From Cyclobacteriaceae bacterium (GTDB lineage Bacteria > Bacteroidota > Bacteroidia > Cytophagales > Cyclobacteriaceae), in NCBI GenBank assembly GCA_016786495.1, contig JAEUUJ010000077.1, forward strand, positions 79,029 through 143,028: a stretch of 64,000 bases of DNA, in the 5' to 3' direction. Positions within the stretch are counted from its first letter, which is position 1, and each line of letters opens with the position of its first letter. Under the pieces are notes generated by a model. That model was not told the DNA's origin. It was given only the letters and a program-made list of their open reading frames with translations, and did not search any database. This document shows, one piece after another, positions 1 to 8,185 of this stretch. Made by a program: the position numbers and the translations under genes.

Positions 1-539
1 TAAGCCGGGCCTTCCGTAACCATCGCCACAGCCTCGATGTTGTAGTAGTGGCTGATGAACAATGCCCGATAGCTGTGGAAGGGCTGGGTGATGATGATAA
101 TTTTATCCTGACCGAAAATTTCCTTACTGCGGATAACCGAGTCGAGGGTGCGAAGGCCCGCATAATCGAGCGTGATCGCCTCGGGCGGAACCCCGCGAAT
201 CATCAATGCCTTTTTCATTTCCAGGGGCTCGTTGTAAAACTGCGAGGGATTATGGCCGCTCAGGATGAAGTGGTCGATTTTTCCGAGCTTGTAGAGTTCG
301 GCAGCAGTCTCCATTCGTTTTACAAAGAAATCGTTTGGCTGCCCCGATGTGGTTTTGTTGCTTGTGCCGAGTACGAGCGCTACGCGGTGATTCGGAAGTT
401 TGTTGTAGTCGGTATAGACGTACGATTTCGTGCTGTTTACAACCCATACGTTTGAGAGATAAAACAGGAGTGTGACAGCAATCAGGGCCGAAAGCGAGAG
501 ACGTTTCAGCCATTTCCAAAGATTCTTACGAGATTTCAC
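1..539 (-). CDS. SanA/YdcF-like DUF218 membrane protein, 3' end cut by window
   Basis: About 179 codons are visible and the C-terminus lies beyond base 1. I place the start at a GTG (539) because that gives a basic N-terminus, KSRKNLWKWLKR, followed by one hydrophobic segment (about residues 15-30). The frame stays open to the window edge. The body shows the DUF218 pattern: VALVLGTSN after the membrane segment, FFVKRMETAAELYKLGKID, a strand ending ILSGHN, then LRTLDSVIRSKEIFG and IIITQPFHSYRALFI. In E. coli, SanA of this family affects envelope permeability to vancomycin; the biochemical activity is not settled. A membrane anchor with a periplasmic domain is inferred. No frameshift is seen in the part present. 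Confidence 0.8.
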   Translation of the reverse strand, partial: MKSRKNLWKWLKRLSLSALIAVTLLFYLSNVWVVNSTKSYVYTDYNKLPNHRVALVLGTSNKTTSGQPNDFFVKRMETAAELYKLGKIDHFILSGHNPSQFYNEPLEMKKALMIRGVPPEAITLDYAGLRTLDSVIRSKEIFGQDKIIIITQPFHSYRALFISHYYNIEAVAMVTEGPA

Positions 540-617
540 CAGAGCCAACGGTCAAAACTAATCAATTACGGTGAAACAGAACCACCGTTTACATAATTGA
601 AGCTCCTGGAGAAGAGA

Positions 618-1223
618 TTAGTTCCTTCGGCTGATTTCGTCACGCACTTTGGCTGCGCGTTCATAGTCTTCCTTGTCGATCGCTTCCTTCAGAAGTTCAT
701 GAAGGCGTTCAACAGAAAAGTTTTTCAGGTCATCGCCCTTTTTAGGTGTGGCTACTTCCTTCTTGGCCTTGGCTTTTTCGGGTTTTACTTCGGCACTCTC
801 TTCGTCAGCTTCGTCTGTGAGTACAATACCCGCTTCGGCCAGGATGTTTTCGTACGTGAAGATGGGTGAGTCGAACCGAAGGCCGATCGCAATCGCGTCT
901 GATGGACGCGCATCCACTTCCATGCGCTTGAGTCCGTCTGAACAAACAATCTTGGCAAAGAATACACCTTCTTTTAAATCGGAGATGATGATCTCCTCCA
1001 CGGTAAAATGAAAGTTATTGGCAAACGACTTGAATAAGTCGTGCGTCATGGGCCGGTTGGGGATAATCTTCTCAATTTCGATAGCAATAGCCTGCGCCTC
1101 AAACATGCCGATGATGATCGGCAGCCTGCGATTGCCTTCAGTTTCTCCCAGCACCAGTGCAAACGAACTTGTCTGCGACTGACTTGAGGATAATCCCAGT
1201 ATTTCCAGCTTAATCTTCTTCAC
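618..1223 (-). CDS. Bifunctional nuclease family protein (DUF151) with C-terminal UVR motif
   Basis: The 201-residue protein has an N-terminal bifunctional-nuclease domain (about residues 1-135), with the typical LVLGETEGNRRLPIIIGMFE and VDARPSDAIAIGLRFDSPIF blocks. A lysine/alanine-rich linker (about 140-165) follows, then a UvrB/UvrC-type UVR motif at the C-terminus (LHELLKEAIDKEDYERAAKV). The family is named for reported DNase and RNase activity in plants; its bacterial role is poorly known. The UVR motif normally mediates UvrB-UvrC contacts or occurs in Clp-associated regulators, so a link to repair or proteolysis is inference. It sits 2 bp after etfA and is probably co-transcribed with etfB and etfA. 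Confidence 0.85.
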   Translation of the reverse strand: MKKIKLEILGLSSSQSQTSSFALVLGETEGNRRLPIIIGMFEAQAIAIEIEKIIPNRPMTHDLFKSFANNFHFTVEEIIISDLKEGVFFAKIVCSDGLKRMEVDARPSDAIAIGLRFDSPIFTYENILAEAGIVLTDEADEESAEVKPEKAKAKKEVATPKKGDDLKNFSVERLHELLKEAIDKEDYERAAKVRDEISRRN

Positions 1224-1225
1224 AA

Positions 1226-2179
1226 TTACTTCGCTCCTTTTAACGCTTCATTCAATTTTGGCAACACGTCAAATGCATCGCCCACGATTCCGTAGTCGGC
1301 TGCTTTAAAAAACGGTGCATCTGCATCTTTATTGATAACCACGATGCACTTTGACGAGTTTACTCCGGCCAGGTGCTGAATAGCGCCCGAAATCCCAACG
1401 GCTACGTAGAGTTGCGGACTAACTTTCACGCCGGTTTGACCTACGTGTTCATGGTGTGGTCTCCAGCCCATGTCAGACACCGGTTTACTGCAGCCCGTTG
1501 CTGCATGCAGTGTTTTTGCAAGGTCTTCAATCAATCCCCAGTGCTCGGGTCCTTTCATTCCGCGACCACCGGAAACCACGATGTTTGCTTCCGGTAACAA
1601 AATTTCGCCCGTTGCTTTTTCGGTAGACGTAATTTTTGTGACGAAGTCAGCGTCCGACAAGGAAGGGTTGTAATCGGTCACGGTTGCCGTGCCCCCCACT
1701 TCTTTCAATTCAGCTGCGTTCTTGCGAATCGCGATAACCTTCTTCTGACTTTTCAGTTCGATGTGTGCAAACGCTTTTCCGGTGTAGATACTTTTCTTAA
1801 CCACGAATCCGGAAGCTGTGTTTGGCAGATCAACCACATTCGATGCCAGGGCCGCCCCTGTTTTAGCCGCCACGCGTGCAGCTACCGGAGTGCCTAACGA
1901 AGAGTTTGCCAGCACGAGAATGTCCGCCTTTTCATCCTCCAGTGCTTTTGAGAGCACGGATGCATAGGCCTGGATAATTCCCTGATCGAGCTTGGCGTCT
2001 TTGGCGTGGAGCACTTTTTCAGCGCCATATTTTCCGAGTGCTTCGAGTTCAGCTTTGTCAACTGCGCCCAGTGCAATTGCCGTAACGGGGCCGCCCATTG
2101 CTTTGGCATACGCCACCGCTTCGAGCGAATTACCTTTTATCTTTCCTTCTGCTGCTTCAACAAATACGAGTATTGCCAT
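1226..2179 (-). CDS. etfA: Electron transfer flavoprotein, alpha subunit
   Basis: The 317-residue protein matches ETF alpha in length and layout. The N-terminal half has the adenine nucleotide alpha-hydrolase-like fold (MAILVFVEAAEGKIK, KYGAEKVLHA). The C-terminal FAD domain carries VVSGGRGMKGPEHW, the DMGWRPHHEHVGQTG block and the VGISGAIQHLAGVNSSK block ending VINKDADAPFF. ETF accepts electrons from acyl-CoA and other flavin dehydrogenases and passes them to ETF:quinone oxidoreductase. etfB lies 37 bp upstream and a DUF151 gene 2 bp downstream, which indicates one operon. Confidence 0.96.
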   Translation of the reverse strand: MAILVFVEAAEGKIKGNSLEAVAYAKAMGGPVTAIALGAVDKAELEALGKYGAEKVLHAKDAKLDQGIIQAYASVLSKALEDEKADILVLANSSLGTPVAARVAAKTGAALASNVVDLPNTASGFVVKKSIYTGKAFAHIELKSQKKVIAIRKNAAELKEVGGTATVTDYNPSLSDADFVTKITSTEKATGEILLPEANIVVSGGRGMKGPEHWGLIEDLAKTLHAATGCSKPVSDMGWRPHHEHVGQTGVKVSPQLYVAVGISGAIQHLAGVNSSKCIVVINKDADAPFFKAADYGIVGDAFDVLPKLNEALKGAK

Positions 2180-2213
2180 GATTTTAATTTCGAATTTAGA
2201 ATTACGAATAAAC
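2178..2213. repeat. AT-rich AATTTCGAATT/AATTACGAAT dispersed sequence
   Basis: The short etfB-etfA gap holds AATTTCGAATT followed closely by AGAATTACGAAT. The same words recur as a longer hairpin-like block at 44191-44262. Such AATTCG/ATTACG-rich spacers look like dispersed intergenic sequence and not an operator, because they lie next to unrelated genes. Confidence 0.4.
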
Positions 2214-2216
2214 GTT

Positions 2217-2954
2217 TTACAGAACTTTCGCCTCGTTCTTCAATAATGTAACAAGCTCACCTACGTTATCGGCTGAGATCATTTTCACTGCACCCTTCGG
2301 TGGCGGAAGCTCGAACTTTTGAAGTTTAATGCCACTGTCAACGGCCTTCGCGTCAACGACTTTGAGGGGCTTGGTTTTAGCTGACATGATCCCGCGCATG
2401 TTTGGAATCTTCCATTCTGCGATCGGTTCCTGGCATCCGGCTACCAGCGGAAGGTTTGCTTCAACGTACTCTTTTCCACCTTCGATTTCGCGCGCCATTT
2501 TCACTTTGGTTCCATCGACTTCGAGTTTCATTACAGGAGATACCGAAGGAATGCCAAGCATCTCGCCTACGATACCGTGTACTGCACCGCTGTTATAGTC
2601 GATTGATTCGCGACCCATCAAAATCAGGTCATAGCCACCGGCTTTTGCATGTTCTGCAATCTGTGCAGCAACAAAAAATGAATCAACCGGATCCGCGTTC
2701 ACGCGAATCGCATCATCGGCACCGATCGCCAACGCCTTGCGGATGGTGGGTTCGGTTTCGGCTGTTCCTACATTGATCACCGTAACGGTTGAACCGGTCG
2801 ACTCCTTTAATTCGATCGCGCGGGCGAGCGCATAATCATCATACGGGCCGATGATAAACTGCACTCCGCTCGGGTCGAACTTCGTGTTGTTTTCGGTGAA
2901 ATTGATTTTGGAAGTGGTATCGGGAACGTGTGATATACAGACTAATATTTTCAT
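2217..2954 (-). CDS. etfB: Electron transfer flavoprotein, beta subunit
   Basis: The 245-residue protein matches ETF beta: N-terminal MKILVCISHVPDTTSKI, then FIIGPYDDYALARAIELKE, a nucleotide-binding stretch with VINVGTAETEPTIRKALAIGADDA, and the LILMGRESIDYNSGAVHGIV segment equivalent to the family's G(R/K)QAxD signature region. The beta subunit binds AMP and forms the soluble heterodimer with EtfA. It is the first gene of the etfB-etfA-DUF151 operon. The upstream 117 bp contain the divergent start of a TPR gene at 3072. Confidence 0.96.
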   Translation of the reverse strand: MKILVCISHVPDTTSKINFTENNTKFDPSGVQFIIGPYDDYALARAIELKESTGSTVTVINVGTAETEPTIRKALAIGADDAIRVNADPVDSFFVAAQIAEHAKAGGYDLILMGRESIDYNSGAVHGIVGEMLGIPSVSPVMKLEVDGTKVKMAREIEGGKEYVEANLPLVAGCQEPIAEWKIPNMRGIMSAKTKPLKVVDAKAVDSGIKLQKFELPPPKGAVKMISADNVGELVTLLKNEAKVL

Positions 2955-3071
2955 TCGGCTAGCAATTCAATTTACTGAAAGTTGGCTGCGAAAATAGTAA
3001 AATCCAACTTTTAGCAGCCAAAAAGGGGGCAAAATCTGCTTTTTATTCGCGCGACCTATATTTTCGCGGAT

Positions 3072-3395
3072 ATGAGCGAACAAAGGCTAAAAACGCTGAT
3101 CACATTCTACGAAGAAGACCCTCGCGATCCGTTTAATGTTTATGCACTTGCGCTCGAATATCAGAAAACGGATCTGGCGAAAAGCGATGCACTGTTTGCC
3201 GAGTTGATCAATGGTTTTCCGGACTATGTTCCCTCCTACTATCATGCAGCCCGGGTGAAAGTTGAGCTAAACCAACCGGAGGCGGCGTTGGAGATATATC
3301 AAAAAGGAATTGAAATCGCGCGGCAGCAGAATGAACGAAAAGCCGAACAGGAATTGCGCTCGGCTTTTGATGAATTGATGTTTAATCTGGACTAA
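3072..3395 (+). CDS. Small TPR-repeat protein
   Basis: This 107-residue soluble protein has two to three tetratricopeptide-type helix pairs: FNVYALALEYQKTDLAKSDA (about 22-41), VPSYYHAARVKVELNQPEAA (about 52-71) and LEIYQKGIEIARQQNERKA. It lacks a signal peptide. TPRs mediate protein contacts; no partner can be named. It is divergent from etfB. Its 3' end overlaps the convergent gene at 3382 by 14 bp. Similar short TPR proteins are common in Bacteroidota. Confidence 0.85.
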   Translation: MSEQRLKTLITFYEEDPRDPFNVYALALEYQKTDLAKSDALFAELINGFPDYVPSYYHAARVKVELNQPEAALEIYQKGIEIARQQNERKAEQELRSAFDELMFNLD

Positions 3396-3909
3396 TCTCA
3401 TCCTGTCTTTCTCGGTTGCTTGCTTTAATAAGCATTTTCTTGAGTAAATTTTTGTAGTCATAACAATTGTACGTAAACAGCGCAAGGTATGACAAACCCA
3501 TTCCCAGTATCATTAACAAGCCTACCAACAGCAAAATTGCCGCATGCTGTAAATTATCTGTAGAAAATGCCAAGACAACCACTGTTAAAGTCGGAAACAT
3601 AATTAACAGCCCTGCCAGGCTCAATTTATACGGCCATGCCAGCGTATAGGTAACGCTGAGGAAGTAACAATTGTCTTTCTTCTGAATTACACCTTTCAAA
3701 AGGGTTATGTTCGTATCGAACAAAGATCCGTTGAAAATACCTGACCTTGCAAATCGGTAGACCTCAAAGGAACTATCGCCTACTTCTCCATCAAACAGGT
3801 TGGAGTCAGAACCATCCTGACATGTGTTTTTTCGAATCTCAGCCATCAAACTTTCGGGTTCGCCTCTGAAATCGAAAGTTTCCATGCGTGTATACAGCGC
3901 CATGGTCAA
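3382..3909 (-). CDS. Unknown membrane protein with two transmembrane segments
   Basis: I do not recognise this protein (175 residues from the first ATG; ATGs at 3903 and 3885 are also possible starts, and METFDFRGEPESL from 3885 looks the most natural). The N-terminal half is soluble with alternating strands (SFEVYRFARSGIFNGSLF, KKDNCYFLSVTYTLAWP). Two hydrophobic segments follow (about 95-113 LAGLLIMFPTLTVVVLAF and 122-145 AILLLVGLLMILGMGLSYLA). The C-terminal tail is basic. The profile resembles small PH-like or DUF-type membrane proteins such as the one at 39796. It overlaps the TPR gene tail to tail. Confidence 0.7.
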   Translation of the reverse strand: MTMALYTRMETFDFRGEPESLMAEIRKNTCQDGSDSNLFDGEVGDSSFEVYRFARSGIFNGSLFDTNITLLKGVIQKKDNCYFLSVTYTLAWPYKLSLAGLLIMFPTLTVVVLAFSTDNLQHAAILLLVGLLMILGMGLSYLALFTYNCYDYKNLLKKMLIKASNRERQDEISPD

Positions 3910-3985
3910 TCTGTGGTTATCAGTTTATTTATTGATTTAAAAAAGGCACTTTAACACGAGATTTCAAGCGATTTTGAGTCGTTTT

Positions 3986-4014
3986 TTTGTCTCAAACATT
4001 TCTCCTAATTTTTG
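3986..4014 (+). promoter_or_regulatory. Candidate Bacteroidota-type promoter for the YbjN-like gene
   Basis: A TTTG at 3986-3989 is followed after 16 bp by TAATTTTTG (4006-4014), close to the Bacteroidota -33 TTTG / -7 TAnnTTTG pattern. Both spacing and -7 box are slightly off consensus. Transcription would start near 4021, 28 bp before the ATG. Confidence 0.35.
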
Positions 4015-4048
4015 ATCCTGTTTCACCAACCACCTTAAACCCTATTTT

Positions 4049-4501
4049 ATGAATCAACCCATTCAGCATTACTACAACATGTTTGAGCAGGTTTTAGTCG
4101 AGTACAAAATTGACCCCACAACTGCCCGCGGCCAGGCACCCGGCCAGTGGAACCTGAAACTTGGCTCAGCCAGTGTGTGGGTTGATATCTTTCAATCAAA
4201 AGACGCCAACGGTAATCTTCAGCAATACGGCTACCTTCAGGTGCTTGCACCGGTTTGCGATGTTCCCATCAACAACCAGCACCTGTTTACCAAAGAATTG
4301 CTGGAGATCAATCATCAATTATACGGTGTAGGCTTTACGATCTTCCGCGACAAAGCGTACATCAAATCCATCCGTGAACTTCAGGGACTTGATATTTCAG
4401 AGATTAAAAGTACCCTCGACCGCGTTGGCATTTATGCTAATGACTGGGACGATAAATTGAAAGCCAAATACGGAATCTTCCCGGAGGGCGGAAGAGAATA
4501 A
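4049..4501 (+). CDS. YbjN-domain (type III secretion chaperone-like) protein
   Basis: This 150-residue soluble protein has the alpha-beta layout of YbjN/TY3S-chaperone-like proteins: an N-terminal helix (HYYNMFEQVLVEYKID), a strand series (WNLKLGSASVWVDIFQ, YGYLQVLAPVCDVP), a helix with LFTKELLEINHQLYGVGFTIF, then AYIKSIRELQGLDISEIKSTLDRV. The fold is shared by several unrelated small regulators, so no function can be assigned. It has its own candidate promoter and a strong terminator, so it is probably monocistronic. Confidence 0.75.
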   Translation: MNQPIQHYYNMFEQVLVEYKIDPTTARGQAPGQWNLKLGSASVWVDIFQSKDANGNLQQYGYLQVLAPVCDVPINNQHLFTKELLEINHQLYGVGFTIFRDKAYIKSIRELQGLDISEIKSTLDRVGIYANDWDDKLKAKYGIFPEGGRE

Positions 4502-4523
4502 TCGCAACTCACTCAACCCAAGG

Positions 4524-4558
4524 ATGCTGACTAAACCAGGTCAGCATTTCTTTTTTTT
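4524..4558 (+). terminator. Rho-independent terminator
   Basis: A perfect 8-bp stem, ATGCTGAC (4524-4531) and GTCAGCAT (4540-4547), with an 8-nt loop, is followed by a T-rich run to 4558. It lies 23 bp after the YbjN-like gene. Confidence 0.9.
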
Positions 4559-4590
4559 ACATCAACCTGCTCAACCGCCATCATCCCTAC

Positions 4591-6282
4591 ATGAAAAAAT
4601 TACTGTTTTTACTGCCCGCATTCGCCTTCGCCTGTACACCGCGTGAGCGCACTGCACCGGATCTTATCCTGGTCAATGGAAAAGTGTGGACCGGTGTTTC
4701 CGATTCATCATTTACGGAGGCGGTTGCTATCAAAGGGAATATGATCGTTGCAGTGGGTCCATCCGACAGTATCCGGTCATTAGCCGATACCCAAACCGAA
4801 GTTAATGATCTGGCAGGCAAGTTGGTTGCGGCAGGATTCAACGATGCGCACATTCATTTCCTTAGCGGATCGAAAGGCCTCACCGAGGTCGACCTGAATG
4901 GCACGAACAATCCTGAAGAAATTGTTGCCCGCATAAACGACTTTGCCGCTAAAAATCCGGAGCACTCATGGATCACCGGCCGGGGCTGGCAATACACTTC
5001 GTTTAAAAACGGGTTACCCGACTTCGAAGCCTTGAAAGGAATTACCACCGATAAGCCGGTTTTCATCAAGGCGTATGACGGCCACAGTGCGTGGGCTAAC
5101 AGGAAAGCGTTTGAACTGGCCGGAGTCAGTAAGGAAACGGAGTATACAGATTTCGGTGAACTGGTAAGAGACAAACAAGGGACGCTAACCGGAGCACTCC
5201 GCGAACACGCTATGAGCTTGGTGAGCAGTCATATCCCTCCCCTCACACGGTCTGAAAAACTGGCTGCGCTCCGGAAAGGTCTGGCGTTAGCGGCATCGCT
5301 GGGAATCACAAGTGTGCAGGATGCAGGCGTTGATGCGGATGAATTTTCGCTGTTTACAGAATTACTCCGAAACAACGAACTAACCGTGCGTTTTGCAGCT
5401 GCGTTTTGGGTTGATGAAACGAACACCACTGCCGATATCGAGACCTTCACGCGATTGAAAGACAGCGTTGGAACAGCCAATCATATGCTTCGTGCGGATG
5501 CGATTAAATTCATGATTGACGGAGTGATCGAATCGCATACCGGGTATATGCTGGAGCCGTATGCCGACATTCCCAATACCGACCCGCTCGCCTACGGACA
5601 ACTGGCCATACCCATCCGGCAGTATGATTCACTGGTATCACTCTTCGACAAGCGCGGCTTCCGGATTTTTACACATGCCATCGGAGATAAAGGCGTCCGT
5701 GAATCGCTTAACGCTTACGAACATGCTGCACAGGTGAATGGCAAGCGGGATGCGCGGCATCGCATCGAACACATCGAAACAATCTCCGCGGAGGATGTAC
5801 CCCGCTTTGCTTCACTTGGCGTGATGGCTTCGATGGAACCGATTCATGCGGATCCGGGAACGATGAACGTCTGGATTCGTGCGATTGGACCAGAACGCTT
5901 GCCTCATTCCTTTGCCTGGGCCGACATGCTGAACCACAACGTTAAGCTCGTTTACAGCAGCGATTGGCCAGCCTGCATCGACATCAATCCGCTCCGCGGG
6001 ATTCACGTAGCAGTAAACCGCAGAACACCGGCCGGTTTTCCCGAAAATGCATGGATCCCAGAGCAGAAAATATCAATGGCTCAGGCGCTTAACGCTTATA
6101 CGCGTATGGGAGCATATTCATCGTTCGAAGAGAACATGAAGGGTACGGTACAGCCCGGACAACTTGCTGACCTTGTGGTGCTTTCGCAGGACCTGTTCAC
6201 GATTGATCCGATGAAGACCTGTGAAACAAAGGTTGTGACAACGATCTTCAACGGAAAAGTGATTTACACTACATCCCGGTAA
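4591..6282 (+). CDS. Lipoprotein amidohydrolase of the YtcJ/Amidohydro_3 type
   Basis: The 563-residue precursor has a lipoprotein signal (MKKLLFLLPAFAFAC, lipidated Cys15), so it should be membrane-anchored in the periplasm. The metal-dependent hydrolase fold shows NDAHIHFLSG (metal-binding HxH), the YtcJ-typical YDGHSAWANRKAFELAGV, FMIDGVIESHTGYMLEPY, FRIFTHAIGDKG, RHRIEHIE and YSSDWPACIDINPLRG, and ends with the composite beta-sandwich residues PGQLADLVVLSQDLF. Family members hydrolyse C-N bonds of varied substrates; the substrate here is unknown. It stands alone between a terminator and the convergent AAA+ gene. Confidence 0.9.
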   Translation: MKKLLFLLPAFAFACTPRERTAPDLILVNGKVWTGVSDSSFTEAVAIKGNMIVAVGPSDSIRSLADTQTEVNDLAGKLVAAGFNDAHIHFLSGSKGLTEVDLNGTNNPEEIVARINDFAAKNPEHSWITGRGWQYTSFKNGLPDFEALKGITTDKPVFIKAYDGHSAWANRKAFELAGVSKETEYTDFGELVRDKQGTLTGALREHAMSLVSSHIPPLTRSEKLAALRKGLALAASLGITSVQDAGVDADEFSLFTELLRNNELTVRFAAAFWVDETNTTADIETFTRLKDSVGTANHMLRADAIKFMIDGVIESHTGYMLEPYADIPNTDPLAYGQLAIPIRQYDSLVSLFDKRGFRIFTHAIGDKGVRESLNAYEHAAQVNGKRDARHRIEHIETISAEDVPRFASLGVMASMEPIHADPGTMNVWIRAIGPERLPHSFAWADMLNHNVKLVYSSDWPACIDINPLRGIHVAVNRRTPAGFPENAWIPEQKISMAQALNAYTRMGAYSSFEENMKGTVQPGQLADLVVLSQDLFTIDPMKTCETKVVTTIFNGKVIYTTSR

Positions 6283-6287
6283 CCAAC

Positions 6288-8075
6288 TTACTTTTTCTCA
6301 CCCGGACGGAAGCCAATGGTCGGCCTGCTCGTGATCGCTGCATCCTTAATTTCAAACTCTTTCACATCGTCTAAAATAATCGATGCCATCAACTCGGGCG
6401 TCCGTTCTTCTTTCTTTAATGATGCCAAACGGAGATGTTGATTCTTAACCGTTTCACCAACAACCTGACGAACTGTACGCGCGTTACCGAAATGCTTGTC
6501 GCGCTTGCTGTGCAGGAAGGTAAAATATTGCTTTAAATGCGCAGCTGCATCCTCGCCCAGTTTTACATCTTCTTTTGCAAACAAGGCCTCCGCGATCACA
6601 AACATCTCCTCTGCAGAATAATCTTCAAACAGGAAGTACTTATCAAACCGTGAACGCAAGCCGGGGTTCGACTGAATAAACTCATTCATGTTGTCGGTAT
6701 ACCCGGCAACGATTACTCCAAATTTTCCGCGCAGATCTTCCATGCGCTTTAGAATTACCTGAATCGATTCTCCGCCAAAGTCGTGCTGCGCTCCGGCTTC
6801 GTTGGCAAGCGAATAGGCTTCATCAATGAAGAGAATTCCACCCATGGCTTCGTTGATTTTTTCTCCGGTTTTAATGGCCGTCTGACCGACATACCCGGCA
6901 ACAAGCGCCTGACGATCAACCTCCACGAGGTGCCCTTTCTCAAGAATTCCGAGACCTTTATAAATCTTTGAAATGATCCGCGCTACCGTTGTCTTTCCCG
7001 TACCCGGATTACCGGTGAACACCGTATGCAACGAGAATTTATTCAATACATCTTTGCCGGATTCCTGATAGAATCGAACGAGCTTAACCATTTCGTTCAC
7101 TTCATTCTTAATTCCTTCCAGACCGGTGAGCGCATTGAGTTCCGCCAAACTTTCAAACAACAAATCATCGAGGCTTTTGTTGGCCGAAGAGCCACTTTGT
7201 CCGCCAGTTGCTGCGATCAGCTGTCCTGCATCCGTACTAAATGCTACCCCGCCTTCTTCAAACGAATCGCCCACTTTAAATGAAGTTGTCGCCACGAGGT
7301 TATCCAGAAAAACCACTTCCATGGTATAGCTTTCATCTTTCCACGTGCCAGGCGTTTCGCTTCCCCAGGCCGGATACAATGTGAAGCTTTGGCCGGCCGT
7401 GTTTGGCGGAATGTACATGAAACGTGATGTTCGGGCTTTCGGCTGACCGGCATCGTCCGAGAAATTGAAGAAAACCTCAGCGTAGTAATCGCTGTTTACT
7501 TTGTTTTTGAATACAAATTCTCCCCAGAGGTATCGGGTATCCTTTTGACTGAATTTACTCAGATATTTCTTTTCGGGCAGCGAGGCGGCATTGGCATCTC
7601 CTTCAAAGAATTTGATACTTTCCACATCGAAGAAAAGGTTTTCATTCTCTTTCGACTGACCCACATCTTCCACATAAAACTTCGCTTCCCCGATTTTTAC
7701 TTCATCTACGTAGGCTTCCCATACATAATTTCCTTTCAGCCAGTATGCTCCGGGTGTTGCGTTACCCCACGAGTCGCGCACGTATACAATGTTTTCATCG
7801 CGGCTGATTTTGCGTTGCTGAACCAGGTTGCTGAGTTCACGCTGCTGACTTCCATTAACGAAGAAACACTTCGTGCGGATTGACGCTTCCCAATCATCTT
7901 CATCAAAGAGTTTGTTGTAAAAGGAAAGCTCCATGCGCAGGTACGTAGTTTCCCAGCGGTCGAACACGGTGCGGTACTTTTTGGTACCATCGGCCATCCA
8001 TTCATCCGATGAATGAAGCTTTAATTCTTTGAACTTGTACTTGAGGGCTTTGGGGTCGTTGTTGTCCTGCGACAT
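6288..8075 (-). CDS. CbxX/SpoVK-type AAA+ ATPase with duplicated beta-rich N-terminal domain
   Basis: The 595-residue protein has a C-terminal CbxX/CfqX-type AAA+ module: GLEGIKNEV (318-326), Walker A GNPGTGKT (355-362), Walker B ILFIDEA (414-420), sensor-1 VIVAGYTDNM (about 454-463) and arginine-finger region NPGLRSRF (470-477). The first 280 residues are two similar beta-rich domains. Compare YLRMELSFYNK ... GNYVWEAYVDEVKIGEAKFYVED with YLWGEFVFKNK ... ESYTMEVVFLDNLVATTSFKVGD; both contain a TPG-x-W/Y turn. A Gly/Ser linker (about 288-300) joins the halves. CbxX relatives remodel client complexes such as Rubisco. The beta domains probably bind a partner, but none is identifiable. No signal peptide. 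Confidence 0.88.
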   Translation of the reverse strand: MSQDNNDPKALKYKFKELKLHSSDEWMADGTKKYRTVFDRWETTYLRMELSFYNKLFDEDDWEASIRTKCFFVNGSQQRELSNLVQQRKISRDENIVYVRDSWGNATPGAYWLKGNYVWEAYVDEVKIGEAKFYVEDVGQSKENENLFFDVESIKFFEGDANAASLPEKKYLSKFSQKDTRYLWGEFVFKNKVNSDYYAEVFFNFSDDAGQPKARTSRFMYIPPNTAGQSFTLYPAWGSETPGTWKDESYTMEVVFLDNLVATTSFKVGDSFEEGGVAFSTDAGQLIAATGGQSGSSANKSLDDLLFESLAELNALTGLEGIKNEVNEMVKLVRFYQESGKDVLNKFSLHTVFTGNPGTGKTTVARIISKIYKGLGILEKGHLVEVDRQALVAGYVGQTAIKTGEKINEAMGGILFIDEAYSLANEAGAQHDFGGESIQVILKRMEDLRGKFGVIVAGYTDNMNEFIQSNPGLRSRFDKYFLFEDYSAEEMFVIAEALFAKEDVKLGEDAAAHLKQYFTFLHSKRDKHFGNARTVRQVVGETVKNQHLRLASLKKEERTPELMASIILDDVKEFEIKDAAITSRPTIGFRPGEKK

Positions 8076-8185
8076 GTGATCAATTTTAGACCGTTCAAGT
8101 TAAAAACAACCCGACATTTTCCAAAAGTGGAAACAGTCCAAATAGTAAGCAGAGCCGGAAAGGAAAAAAGCAGGAAACTACCGGA

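Noticed and set aside
48-455. Plus-strand ORF at the window start
   Set aside because: The minus strand carries a clear SanA/DUF218 frame across the whole stretch.
8118-8133. TTTCCA-AAAG-TGGAAA hairpin between the AAA+ gene and dnaB
   Set aside because: A 6-bp stem without a T-run on either strand is too weak to call a terminator or operator.
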